This document shows positions 1-9,724 of a stretch of 64,000 nucleotides of DNA, piece by piece; position 1 is the stretch's first letter, and every line of letters starts with the position of its first letter. Source of the DNA: Brachypodius melanocephalos (taxonomy: Eukaryota > Chordata > Aves > Passeriformes > Pycnonotidae). The stretch covers positions 29,307,604 through 29,371,603 of the forward strand of contig VZSR01000520.1 of NCBI GenBank assembly GCA_013398615.1, read 5' to 3'. The notes under the pieces were generated by a model. It had not been told where the DNA came from and searched no databases. It saw only the letters and a program-made list of their open reading frames with translations. A program made the translations under genes and the position numbers.

Positions 1-420
1 TTCTGAATGCTTCTAGGAGCCTGGAGGCACCTGCAAGTCTGTGAGTCTGCTTTTGAGATGATGTATTCTAGGGAGTAATCAGACACGAAGAATCATTGCT
101 TCAGTGGCTGGCACCCAAACTTTTTTTTTTGTTTCAGTTCTTTGTTGCAGCGCTGGCCAACAGTATTGTGTTAAAGTTAGCAGTTTTGAGTGAAATAGGT
201 GTGTCATATGGTCTCCATTTGTTTGGGTTAGAGAGTACTTGTCCCTTTAAAAATGTTAAACTTGTCAGGGATTGTCACAAATTATAGATATATATTCCTC
301 ATCTGTCACAGAATTTGAATGAACCATTGACTTCAAATGCAGCCACTCTGGCTTGTCACATATCACTGAGCAGTCATTTTGTAAAAGCAATGATTGAAGT
401 CTTGCCAACCGCCATGATTT
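1..420. other. Anonymous AT-rich DNA, no gene seen
   Basis: Nothing recognisable is present apart from a run of ten T at 121-130. Open frames are short (63-83 codons) and low in complexity. The 83-codon minus-strand frame is mostly Phe because it reads the antisense of the A-rich tract that follows. Confidence 0.6.
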
Positions 421-519
421 AAAAAAAAAAACAAACAAAAAAAAAAACAAAAAAAAAACCCCAAAAAAAACAAAAAAAACAAAACAAAACAAAAAAAACC
501 CGAAAAAACAAACCAAAAA
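421..519. repeat. A-rich low-complexity tract
   Basis: About 99 bases consist almost entirely of A runs broken by single C or CCC/CCCG. The tract has no fixed period. No SINE or CR1 body is recognisable on either side, so I cannot call it the tail of a specific retroelement. Similar A/C tracts occur at 3332-3426, 5522-5573 and 43722-43777. Confidence 0.9.
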
Positions 520-1724
520 GTACCCATATTCTGATTATGATTTGATGGGAAAAAAATATTTAGTTCCACCATTTATGTCGAAGCGAGGTAGCACGATCTG
601 TTCAGAGCCTGAGACACATTTTGGGAATGTTATTGCTTATTGTTAGCACTCCCATTTACTCTTTACCTGACCTAGGAATACCAAATTACTTCTTTTTTTT
701 CTTTTCATTCTGTTATCGATCACATAAAATTGCATCTCTTTTTTTTTCTCATTACCTCATTGGGAATCACTGGATGAAAAAGGATAATAAAAATTCTGCG
801 TGTTCTTGTTGGAGGGAGTCTTTCCTCCTTATAGTTTGGAGTTCAGTGTCCTGTCTATGTCCCTGGAACAATATACCTTTCCAGCTCCCATGAATATTGG
901 ATCAGTAATCTGATCTTTAATTTGCATAGCTGTAGTATGGGGATAATGCTTTATAAACTCTTTGTCAAGTGCTTTGTATAGGAAAGGAATATGGTGGCCC
1001 CTGACAGCTCATAGGCTTATGTGGTGCAAAATAACTGTTCCATATCTTAAAAATGGGCTTTACTAGTCATGAGTTGGAAATCCAATCTAAGCAAAAGCTA
1101 CATCATGGAACATAAACAGCTTTTCTGAGCAGATTGTTTTATGGAAGTTCTGGCATAGAAATGCTGTAAACAGCAGGAACTTACTGTAGCTTCCTCATGT
1201 CCTTTGGATCTGAAGACTTCTCTATTTCTCTTATGGATTATTGTTTATTTATTCAGTAGACTGATCTGCACACTTGGAGACATTTCTGCAGAAAGCATTA
1301 ACTCATCAGGCTGTTGGGCCACACTTTCTACTCCCAGCTGCCTTCTTCAGAAAGTTGTGTCCTACCCTAAGCAGCTGCTTTGGAGACAGCTGGCACAATC
1401 CAGCCACCCTTCAATTTGTGCTTGCTAGCAGCTGTCTGGCACCTTGATATTTCTGAGATCATCCCTCTCTTTAATGAGGCAGCTCTGTGTGTCTTTACTG
1501 TTGCTCCTGGGTATGCTTTAGGTCCCAGCAAAATCTGTGAGTTCTTTGGTCATCACACTGAATTTTTCGGTGGCAACAGGATGTCTTGATGTGTTGCTCC
1601 TGTGTTACAACAGATGTGATGTTACAGTGTGGGAGAGGGAGGACCCTGACAGTCAGAAGAATACTTAATGCTAGCCAGTGCTGTCCAGTCCTAGCTGCTG
1701 GACACCAGTACTGTCTATGCTAAT
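520..1724. other. Anonymous DNA with a possible MIR-like relic at about 880-990
   Basis: No exon or promoter is recognised. At roughly 880-990 the order CTCAG-like / CATCTG-like / ATGGGGATAAT / AAGTGCTTTGTA resembles the 3' half of a tRNA-derived MIR SINE in plus orientation. This is a by-eye resemblance to the known MIR pattern. The rest is unique-looking AT-rich DNA with T-rich runs near 691-750. Frames at 621-893 and 1204-1428 encode low-complexity or unfamiliar peptides. Confidence 0.45.
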
Positions 1725-1840
1725 AATAGCTCTCATTTTTCCAGCACCTTTACTGGAAGAGGGCCTGAAGCAATTTATGAGCTGCACTCAGGCAGTGGCT
1801 CCACCTCTGTGTTGAAATGAGACAAGGATGTGATGGAGTT
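1725..1840 (-). repeat. Possible MIR-like SINE relic, minus strand
   Basis: The plus-strand text begins with a block like AATAATAGCTCTCATTTTTC, followed by AGCACCTTT and AGCAATTTATGAGC. That order is typical of the reverse complement of the MIR/tRNA-SINE 3' region, where the 'overview' is a TTATTATT-like end followed by a CACTTT-type box. Divergence is high and both boundaries are uncertain. MIR-type SINEs in birds are old amniote insertions, so decay of this degree is expected. A profile search would settle it. Confidence 0.45.
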
Positions 1841-3331
1841 TCAGGAAATGTTGGATAATCACTGAAAACTACTAGGTGAATGACACACTTATTGTCACAT
1901 GAAGGAGTAGGCAGCCATTGGATTTCTCTTTAGATTTCTCCTTTTGAAGAGGACATCTGAGCAAAGAGAAAGGCCAAGAACAGACTCATAAAGTGGATTA
2001 TGGTGATTTGGCATTTTCAATTATTTGCTTCCTAGGAGCTTCACTAATGTTTGTTCAGCAGATCCTGGCTCCTGGGAGGAGCCCAAAGCTACTGTTGGGC
2101 AAAAGCTCATGTAATCAGAGCATTTAACAAGGATGCAACAGCTGGGCACATGCTCAGTTGTAAAGCTGGTAAATTTTAGAATTGATCTGCTGGAGCTTTT
2201 TGTACATACATCTTTAGGACTGTGAGTGTGGGGAAGCTTGTTCAGTTTGTTAAACATCTGTGGAACAGTTCATGAAGTTTATTTAATGGGAGCTCTCTTT
2301 CAATGTGGAAATGCACTAATAGAATTAATGCTAGGTGAGTATGTGATCTGAAGCTGATGAACACCAAAATCCTCTGAGCAACTAACTTTCTATCTGTGAA
2401 TGAAAATAGTATTAATCAAGCTTATCAGGGACTGTCTCTCCTAAGTGGAGGTTCACATAGGAGTAGTCATCTGTATCTTAAAACTAACCATGCATGCCAC
2501 TCTGATTAAAAAGTCTCTATTCAAAGGAGGAGGGCTAGCAGAAGGACATGAGGATACATTAGGAAACATTCGGTATTTCATCACTTTGGGATGGTTGGGG
2601 TTTTTTTATTGTTAGGAGACTGGAGTCATGGTGTGTGTGTGGACTGCTGCTCATCTTCCTGTAGAGGGCTGTGGAAGCAGCTGTGGCTCTAGGATGCCAT
2701 CACCTTTATCAGGGTCTGGAGCTGAAGGGCAGAAAAGAGACTTCTTTCTGTTCAAGTGCAGAACTTTCTCTGTTGCTACTTCTCATTTTCAATTTTCTTT
2801 GTAGGCAAAGCTCTTTCTCTGATTGCTCTGCATCTCAAAGAGGATCTCTTTTACTGCTTCCTAATGTGGCTTTGTAACACTTCTGTAGCCTTAGGGGGAG
2901 GACAGTTTTCTCTCTGAAGTCCTTTAGTCTTGCCCCAGCCCTTGAGCATTTTATCTTGGCTCCTTTTATTCTCCCCCTCACAAGGCAGAGAAGAGGAGGG
3001 TGGAACAACTGCAGCTGTACCACTGGTGCTGTAGACCAGGGGATTTAGGAAAGAGAAATTCCTGACAAACTAACACTGATGAGGAAGAGAAACATATGCT
3101 TCCAGTCATGCAAGGCAGTGCAGAACGAATACCCTGAGGCAACTGCAGTTCTTATCTGTTTCAGGTGAATGGAGATATGCTGTTTGGAATCAGATTTTCT
3201 CAGGGGTTAGTGACCTCCTGCCTCTACAGACTCCACCAGGACTGTAATTACTGTACTGCTGAAAAGTCATTAAGTTTCTTTCACCTAAGCAATAAAAAGC
3301 AGTGTGAGACAGAGGACAAGGTGCTTTGGGG
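1841..3331. other. Anonymous DNA, nothing recognised
   Basis: The stretch shows no repeat family, gene or strong regulatory signature to the eye. A short GT run lies near 2630-2640. Open frames reach only 60-78 codons and have no familiar domain. Confidence 0.55.
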
Positions 3332-3426
3332 GAAAAAAACCACAACAAAACAAACAAACAACACCAACAAAAAACCAACAAAAAACCCACCAAAACAAAC
3401 AAAGAAGAAACAAAATAACAAAACAA
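3332..3426. repeat. A/C-rich low-complexity tract
   Basis: About 95 bases of AAAC, CAAA and CCAA mixtures with no strict period. The 142-codon minus-strand frame at 3190-3618 is carried through this tract as a Phe/Leu/Val/Cys-rich stretch and is an artefact of it. Confidence 0.9.
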
Positions 3427-5521
3427 TTTTTTGTGAAGGTGTTTAATTACATCTGTTGGGGAGGAAAGCAGGAATGGGATGTTTGCTGCAGGTCTCAGGA
3501 GTGAGTAAATGAGAATATCTGGCTTGGTGAGTAGCAAGTCACTTCTGGCTCTGCCAGACAGTAAATATGTTGCCATGCCTGAGTTGCTCAATGTCCATAC
3601 TCTCAGCTTTCTGTTCAACTGAACTCCTATTTTTGTGCATCTGCTTTAATACTAGTGATAATGACATCCTCAAAGTTTTTCTAAAGGCCCTGAAATAAGA
3701 TGCTGAAGATCAGGGCTTTCTTAAGCCTTTTCTTCTCCAAGTGAAGATGAAAGTGATGTACTGGACTGAGGATCATTGCTCAGGGCTCTCAGCATCAGAA
3801 TGGAAAGTATCCTGCACTCATAAGTTCAGATTCCAGCAAGACTGGTTTTTTTTGCTCTCGATTGTCTTGCCATAAATGTAAGAATTCTGTTTTTCCTTAG
3901 GGCAATATACCTCTGATAAATAAAACTACTAAGGCATTATAAAATGTATGTAACAGGAGACTTAGATACGTTATTTTGCTGTTTCAGAGTATTTATTTCA
4001 ATCTTCACATTTAGAAGAGACCTCAAAAGTGAGGAGAACAAAATACTGCCACAGCACTTGATGGTGGTAATGTGGAAGTTGTATTAGAGCAGTAGACAAA
4101 AGGTCTTTGAAGGGCACACCTCCTGAGATGCTTTGAGTGGAGACAAAGCCCTCAAGTAGTTCCAGGATGGATGACTATGTACATGCTTTTCTCTGTGTGA
4201 CTAGCCATAGAGAGAGAGGAGAATTACAGAATGGCTGATTCAAATATGACTGGTTTGAGACACCAAAAGGGCATTCAGAGTTAGCTCTGCTACCAAAGCT
4301 GTTCTGCAAATGTTCATACTGCATGTGTCCCCAGGTTAGGGTTGTCTGTAGGCTTTTCATTTCAGTTCTGTACATGGTACACCCAGTGCCGATGTGAGCA
4401 GTAAGATGAATGGCTATTTATTTCATCTTACCAGAGCTAATCCATCATGGTGCATGTAGCAATTGGATTTCTGCACTCCAAAAAGCATTTACTTCCAGAT
4501 ATTAAATAAATAAATAGATGTAAGGAGCTCTCTTTCTAAATCTTTATTTTCCCTCTTCTTGTTCTTTTTCTTCTCCTTGCCTGCTGTGTAATAAATACGT
4601 TTGGTTATTTTGGTAAATATCCATAATTCGAAAATAGCTTTATTTAGCACTTAGCCCACTACAGACATAAAGTGATTGATATCAGCATTGTTCTGGAATG
4701 CCAGAAAATTAAGTCAAGATTTCTTTTTTAATTCCTTGATTAATTGCAAGCAAATTTTTTCATTCCTATGGATCGGCAAAGACATTGCTTCAGGATGGAA
4801 AGATACAAGCTTTGCTGAATCCTATTTGTAACTTTCTGTTGGAATTGAATATTCTCTTCCTTTTTTGAGGTTTCAGCAAAAATAGATGAAATTACAATTA
4901 ATACTTCATCACCTGAGGTTCTCTCTGTAGTCATTAATAACGTATTTACCCACCCTTTATCACCTCTACTTCTTTTAAATAATTCTACTAATGTTTCCAG
5001 AAATATTTATTTTTTGTTTATATTGAACATAAAAGCTTTATCTAAGGTATTTATTTGATCACCTTTGGTTTAATTAGTTTCTTTTAATTCCAGAGGTGTC
5101 CCATTGAACCCATCTATCTACTGTGTATGCAACTGAACAAGATCAAACCATTTTCTGTGCTTTCCTATGTGATTGGTTAGTTAGGTGGGTTTGTATTTTA
5201 CAATAAATTCCAAAGACTAACACTTCAGTTTCACTTTCTATGCTAAGGAAAAACTCCTGAGGGTTACTTTTTCAAAATTAAAGAATAGTTTAGGGAGAAA
5301 ATTAAAAGAACACTATCATTTTGCTTCAATTCATTATGGCATCTGCTTATATAAATCATTAAGAAGATTGGAGGTGGGTTAAGACATTGGAGCCCAAACT
5401 CTTTGTTTAGAAGAGCTGTGAGAGGAGGCACTATTGCATTTAAAAAGTCTAAGTATATTTTAGTGGCTACTGAGAAGCCTCAGTTTTTTAGGGACTACTA
5501 CTATTGAGCTGTTGTTCTTTC
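3427..5521. other. Anonymous DNA, nothing recognised
   Basis: AT-rich unique-looking sequence, including ATAAATAAATA near 4505 and several short T runs. No coding, RNA or mobile-element signal was seen. Open frames do not exceed 66 codons. Confidence 0.55.
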
Positions 5522-5573
5522 ACAAAAAAAAAAAAAACAAAACAAAACAAAAAAAACCCAAAAAAAACCCCAC
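5522..5573. repeat. A-rich low-complexity tract
   Basis: A run of 14 A within 5524-5537 is followed by AAAC/AAAAC blocks and two CCC/CCCC breaks. No retroelement body is recognisable next to it. Confidence 0.9.
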
Positions 5574-6538
5574 CAGTTTTCTGTGTGCTCTCTTGGATTT
5601 TCCTAGGAGATGCTCTCACCCAGTCTGTACAATTAGACAGCTTACACTTAAAGTGGCAAGTCACAGTAAGAAGTATAAGCATCACAAGATGAGGTAGCTT
5701 ACCACAGGCCAAGAATGGTGGGGGAGGAGGAGAAGAAAAGCTCAGCTGACATACAGGAAGAGAGGAAAATGGAAAAAAAATACCACCACACATCGGGAAC
5801 TAAATACTTTCCTGCTTTACAGAGAACCTGCCCATAGCTTGAGACTGTTTGGGCTTTTTGCAGTTTTGCTGCCTTCCTTCCTTTCCAGTTAATTATTCAT
5901 GCACTTGCTACTAGCAGGCAAGTTTTGTTTTCCTTTAGGTGTAATTAGAGCAATCAGAGGGCTTGTAATAATGTAATAAAAATGCACTTGTGTTCTTTCT
6001 TTCGCCTCTCTCCTTCCTTCCTGTCTCTCTTCCTCTCTTTTTTGCTGGTGTCTGTCTGCTGACCACTGTCTGTGCACCAATCCTTCCATCCTTATAATTT
6101 TTTTCCTATTTTTTAAGCTGTTTCTCTCCTTTTTCCTCTGTGTGCAAGTGCAGTTGCCAGTTTAAGAACCTGGATAAGCTTCCAGACTTTGAGTTTTATG
6201 AATTCTTGCAGGTAAAATGGCCTTGCTGTAATAGTAACTGTGCGAATTCTGAAATGAGCAGAATTAAATTGCACGCTCGAGGGCCATCATTTGTATACAA
6301 TGAGTAGCAGAGGAAGAGGTGACAGCACAGGTGAACTTTTAGGTGCCTTTGTCTTTGCATGTTTTGATACATGCTGAGAAAATATGTCTGTCATGCTTTG
6401 GTCAGCCAAGGGTTTTAATAGGGTTTGGGGTTTTCTGTTATTGTGGAGTTTTTATCCGCTGGTGTGGATTCCGAATCAAGACAGGAATAGAATTCTCTTC
6501 TGATAAACTACCCTTGTTTGCTTTGAGTTATGCAACAG
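5574..6538. other. Anonymous DNA with a polypyrimidine stretch at 5992-6044
   Basis: At 5992-6044 nearly every base on the plus strand is C or T, with CTTT and CCTT units. Otherwise I see nothing recognisable. The 117-codon plus frame at 6343-6696 runs into the adjacent 34-bp duplication and has no familiar domain. Confidence 0.55.
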
Positions 6539-6606
6539 GCTTATTACATCATGTTGTTTCTTACATTGGTGTGCTTATTACATCATGTTGTTTCTTACAT
6601 TGGTGT
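6539..6606. repeat. Perfect two-copy tandem duplication, 34-bp unit
   Basis: Positions 6539-6572 and 6573-6606 are identical over 34 bases, each starting GCTTATTACATC and ending TTGGTGT. Identity is 100 percent in DNA where the old repeats are heavily decayed. That points to a recent slippage or duplication event, or a polymorphic site. The unit has no recognised function. Confidence 0.95.
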
Positions 6607-8167
6607 GCCTTGTGTTTAAAGTTATATTTTTTTCCTGCAAGTATGTATACATGTACATATATTTACACATTTCTGGGGCAGCTGAAGCTTACTTAGGACA
6701 ATTGTTTTCTTGCATTCAGAGCCATTCAGAGATTTTGCACAATTTATTCAGTACATCACAGTACCTCTTTTGGGGTCTGTTTGAAATGGCCTGTGCACTG
6801 GAGTATAAAAAGTGAATCATTAAGGAACAAAATTCTCTAACCAGCAGTGACAAGAAGTAGTCCATAAGCACTTAAGATAATTTTGGCTAAACACTCGCTG
6901 CATCGTCTTAAGGCAGCTGCTGATGGGCTTCTCTTTAGTGCTACTCAATGCCATTCATATTATTTGTGTGATACTGTTGATGAACTTGCAAAGAGATGGT
7001 ATTCATCAATACTCTTGAGTCGTCAAGGTGAGAGATTCTTGATGGATAGGGGCAACACAAGTTGGAAGAGAAGTCCTCTGAGCTTTGATCTCTGGGTGGA
7101 AATACAGCTTGTCCTGCCCAATGTCTGACTCCTTATATGTTTGTGTTGGTAGGGGTTTCTGAGAAAATTTGAACCATAAGAGGGCATAAATTTGGTAATG
7201 GCTTTTCACATGGAAAAGCCTTGTTGATAAGGGGGAAGGAAGAGTTAACCTCTGCAGTCTCAGCCTTCAACATTACTTCTTTCCTCAGCTGGTTGAAATG
7301 ATCACTCCAGTGGCAGCGCTGAGTGGCAGTAGCAGCCTTTGCCTGTAGCCTGTGCAACTCTAACAGTAGGGAAAGGTCTGCATTACAGGCAGTGTGAGCT
7401 CCAGATCTCTCTACCAGGTTCACAGTTGGAGAAAACAAGGAAATGCCAAATGTGGCAGCTCTGACTTGTACAGACAGAGCTGTTGAAAGGACCAACAGTG
7501 AGGAACCAGCTTCAATGGATTTTTCTTCGATAGCAGTGTGAGACAATTTCCCGTGTATGAAATCCTCTTTCGATCGAAGATGGCATAAAAAACCCCCAAA
7601 CTTTTCTTCTGATATTTGTTGTTTTTCTTGATGTCTGTATACTGCACAGTGTACTGAATGCCAGAGTTTCTGCTGCTCTTCTCTATTTGTGCAGACACCA
7701 TTTTATCATCCTGGAGGGGAGAAGCATTATTACTCCAATTTTTCACATATGAGAAATGACAGGGCTTGTCATGTCCAGAGAGCAGAAGCGGGCAAGGGTC
7801 TGCTGGTGAACATTAGCTCGTTTCTTTTCTTGACAGCTTACCAGTGCTGCCAGGAGCTAGCAAAGGTAAATGGATATGACAGTAATACCTCTTTCTAGTG
7901 GCATAGCTAGATCATGCAGTCAAAGATCCCCTCTGTGCGGGGTTGGGCAGGGTCAGCTCTTTGGTGAGCGAGCTCTGGAGAATACTGAGTATGCTTTGTG
8001 GAGAGGCATCAGCATTTTGGTAGTGGCTGTGATCCCGTCTACGTTTTGTGTTATTTTTGAGGTGGAGAGTGAAATGAAGGTGAGTCTCCTCAGAGTTGAA
8101 GGGAAGGGTGCCTGATGTCAAAGGCACCATGGGAATAGGCTTCATTGAATACTGTGCACTATAGGTA
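6607..8167. other. Anonymous DNA; open frame on minus strand 7133-7546 is not supported as a gene
   Basis: The 137-codon minus-strand frame at 7133-7546 has balanced amino-acid composition and lies in slightly GC-richer DNA. I recognise no domain, signal peptide or membrane segment, and no convincing splice-site context. A second minus frame of 108 codons overlaps it at 7420-7746. A lone exon or old pseudogene fragment is possible but unsupported. No repeat family is evident in the rest of the interval. Confidence 0.45.
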
Positions 8168-8458
8168 TTCATAGAACCATTAAGGCTAGAAAAGACCTCT
8201 AAGATCAGTAATCTCAACCTTTGATCAAAGACTACCATGTCTTTAAACCATAGTGCTAAGCACCACGTCCAACTGATTCTTGAACCCTTCCATGGATGAT
8301 GGCTCCACTGTCTCCCTGGGCAGCCCGTTCCAATGCCTGAACACCCTTTCTGTGAAGAAATTCCTTCTAATTTCCTACCTGAACCTGGTGCAACTTGAGG
8401 CCATTTCCTCCTTTCCTTTTGCTGGTTGCTTGGGAGGAGAGGCAAACCCCCACCTGTG
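8168..8458 (-). mobile_element. CR1 LINE 3'-UTR fragment
   Basis: The plus strand shows the reverse complement of a CR1 3' end: TTCATAGAACC, then AAAAGACCTCTAAGATC. Next come the CCTGGGCAGCCCGTTCCAATG block, the GAAATTCCTTCTAAT block and CAACTTGAGGCCATTTCCTC, ending near CAAACCCCCACCTG. These blocks occur in the family order, so this is a 5'-truncated copy of about 290 bp with its 3' terminus at 8168. CR1 copies are usually 5'-truncated and lack a poly-A tail, as here. No reverse-transcriptase sequence remains. The 177-codon minus frame crossing it (7912-8445) is read through UTR and is not a gene. Confidence 0.92.
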
Positions 8459-9061
8459 AAGTTCTGGTATGCTTCTCCTTATAATGGAGCTGTGTATTGT
8501 TCTTGGTGATTTTTTAGGCCAGTAGCATTAGCATCGGTATCCTGGCTGACCAGAAAAGGTCTCTATTTGTTTACACAACCCCTTTACAGCTGCTTTGCAG
8601 TCTTTCACTTCCAGTCCAAGCTATGATTTAGCCTGCTTTATCACATTCCTTTTTAGGATGCTGAGAAATTCCTCTTTAAAAAAAAAAAAAAAAAAGCGAG
8701 AAGACTCTTTTTTAGTTTCTTGATATTTTCCTTGGTCTCTGAATTTGATAAATTGTAGCTTTGTCATTTACTCCAGGCTTTCCTGGAGTTCTGTAACTGT
8801 CTTTCGCACCAGTTTGGTTGAGAAACTGCTTTGCCATCTAGAGCCTCTTCTGAAGAAAGCAGCTTTGTTAGAAATAATTAGAAACATTGAAACTAAAATT
8901 CGTAAAAGCTCCTTAACCTCTGTATGTCTGTAATGTGCTTTGTGCTTGTCTGCAATTCTGACATGTCTTACAGAGCTGTAAAAGGTATTTATTAAGGAGC
9001 CCTGGAAGCCAAGGGACAGGGATCCCATGTGCTGTTCTTCTGGTAAATATTTACACTATAC
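8459..9061. other. Spacer between two CR1 pieces, with an 18-A run at 8678-8695
   Basis: Anonymous DNA in which a homopolymer run of 18 A is the only distinct feature. Whether the run belonged to a lost retroelement cannot be told from the sequence. Confidence 0.6.
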
Positions 9062-9724
9062 CACTTGAGCCTGGCAAGTTTGGTGGGCTTCTGTGACTAG
9101 GGTTAGAGTGTTGATGGGTAAGGGAAGAGCCACTAATGTCACCTGCATGGACCAGTACAAAGCACTTGACACTGCTCCAGGTGACACCCTTGCTTCTAAA
9201 CTGGAGAGACATGGATTTGATGGGTGAAGCACTTGGTGGATAAGGAATTGTCTGAATGGTAGCACTCAAAGAGTTGTGCCCAATGGCTCCATGTCCAAGT
9301 GGAGATCAGTGGTGAGTGGTGCTCCACAGGGGGCATTATTGGAACAGGGCCTTTTTAGCATCTTTGTTGGTGCCATGGACAGTGAGATTGACTGCACTTC
9401 CAGCAAGTTTAACTGCACTTAACACCAAGTTAAGCAGTGCAGTTGACACACAGAAGGGAAGGGATGCCATCCAGAGGGACTTTGACAGGCTGGAGAGGTG
9501 GGCCTGTGCACACCCTGTGGTGTTCAGCAAGACCAAGTGCAAGATCTGTGTCTGGATTCGGGCAATCCCAAACAAAAGTACAGACTGAGTGAGAGCAGCC
9601 CCGAGGAGAAGGATTTTGGTGTGTTGGTAGATAAGAAACTCGTCATGACCCAGCAATGTACACTCACAGCCCAGAAAGCCAACTCTCTTCTGGGTTTCAT
9701 CAAAAGAAGTGTAGCCAGCAGATC
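9062..9724 (+). mobile_element. Decayed CR1 reverse-transcriptase (ORF2) fragment
   Basis: Translated pieces match the C-terminal half of CR1 ORF2, spread over different frames. GRDAIQRDFDRLERW (about 9457-9501) is in one frame. EEKDFGVLVDKKL (about 9604-9640) and GFIKRSVASRS (to 9724) are in another. The upstream DNA (9069-9330) follows the RT core region, through a block equivalent to the SGVPQGS region. The catalytic FADD box is gone: the expected site near 9407-9425 reads AGTTTAACTGCACTTAACACC. Several frameshifts separate the blocks. The element stops abruptly after the SVASR block and has no CR1 3' UTR, so 3' sequence has been lost as well as 5'. It cannot encode an active protein. Confidence 0.9.

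Noticed and set aside
2330..2430. Weak resemblance to a MIR core (ATCTGTGAATGAAAATAG)
   Set aside because: Only one block resembles the family and the flanking blocks do not follow in order.
3190..3618. 142-codon minus-strand open frame
   Set aside because: It is kept open by the A/C-rich tract at 3332-3426, which translates as a Phe/Leu/Val/Cys-rich low-complexity stretch.
7912..8445. 177-codon minus-strand open frame, the longest in the window
   Set aside because: Most of it reads through the CR1 3' UTR at 8168-8458, which is non-coding. The remainder has no recognised domain.
8678..8695. Poly-A run as the tail of a processed pseudogene
   Set aside because: No gene-like sequence upstream was recognised, and CR1 elements do not end in poly-A.
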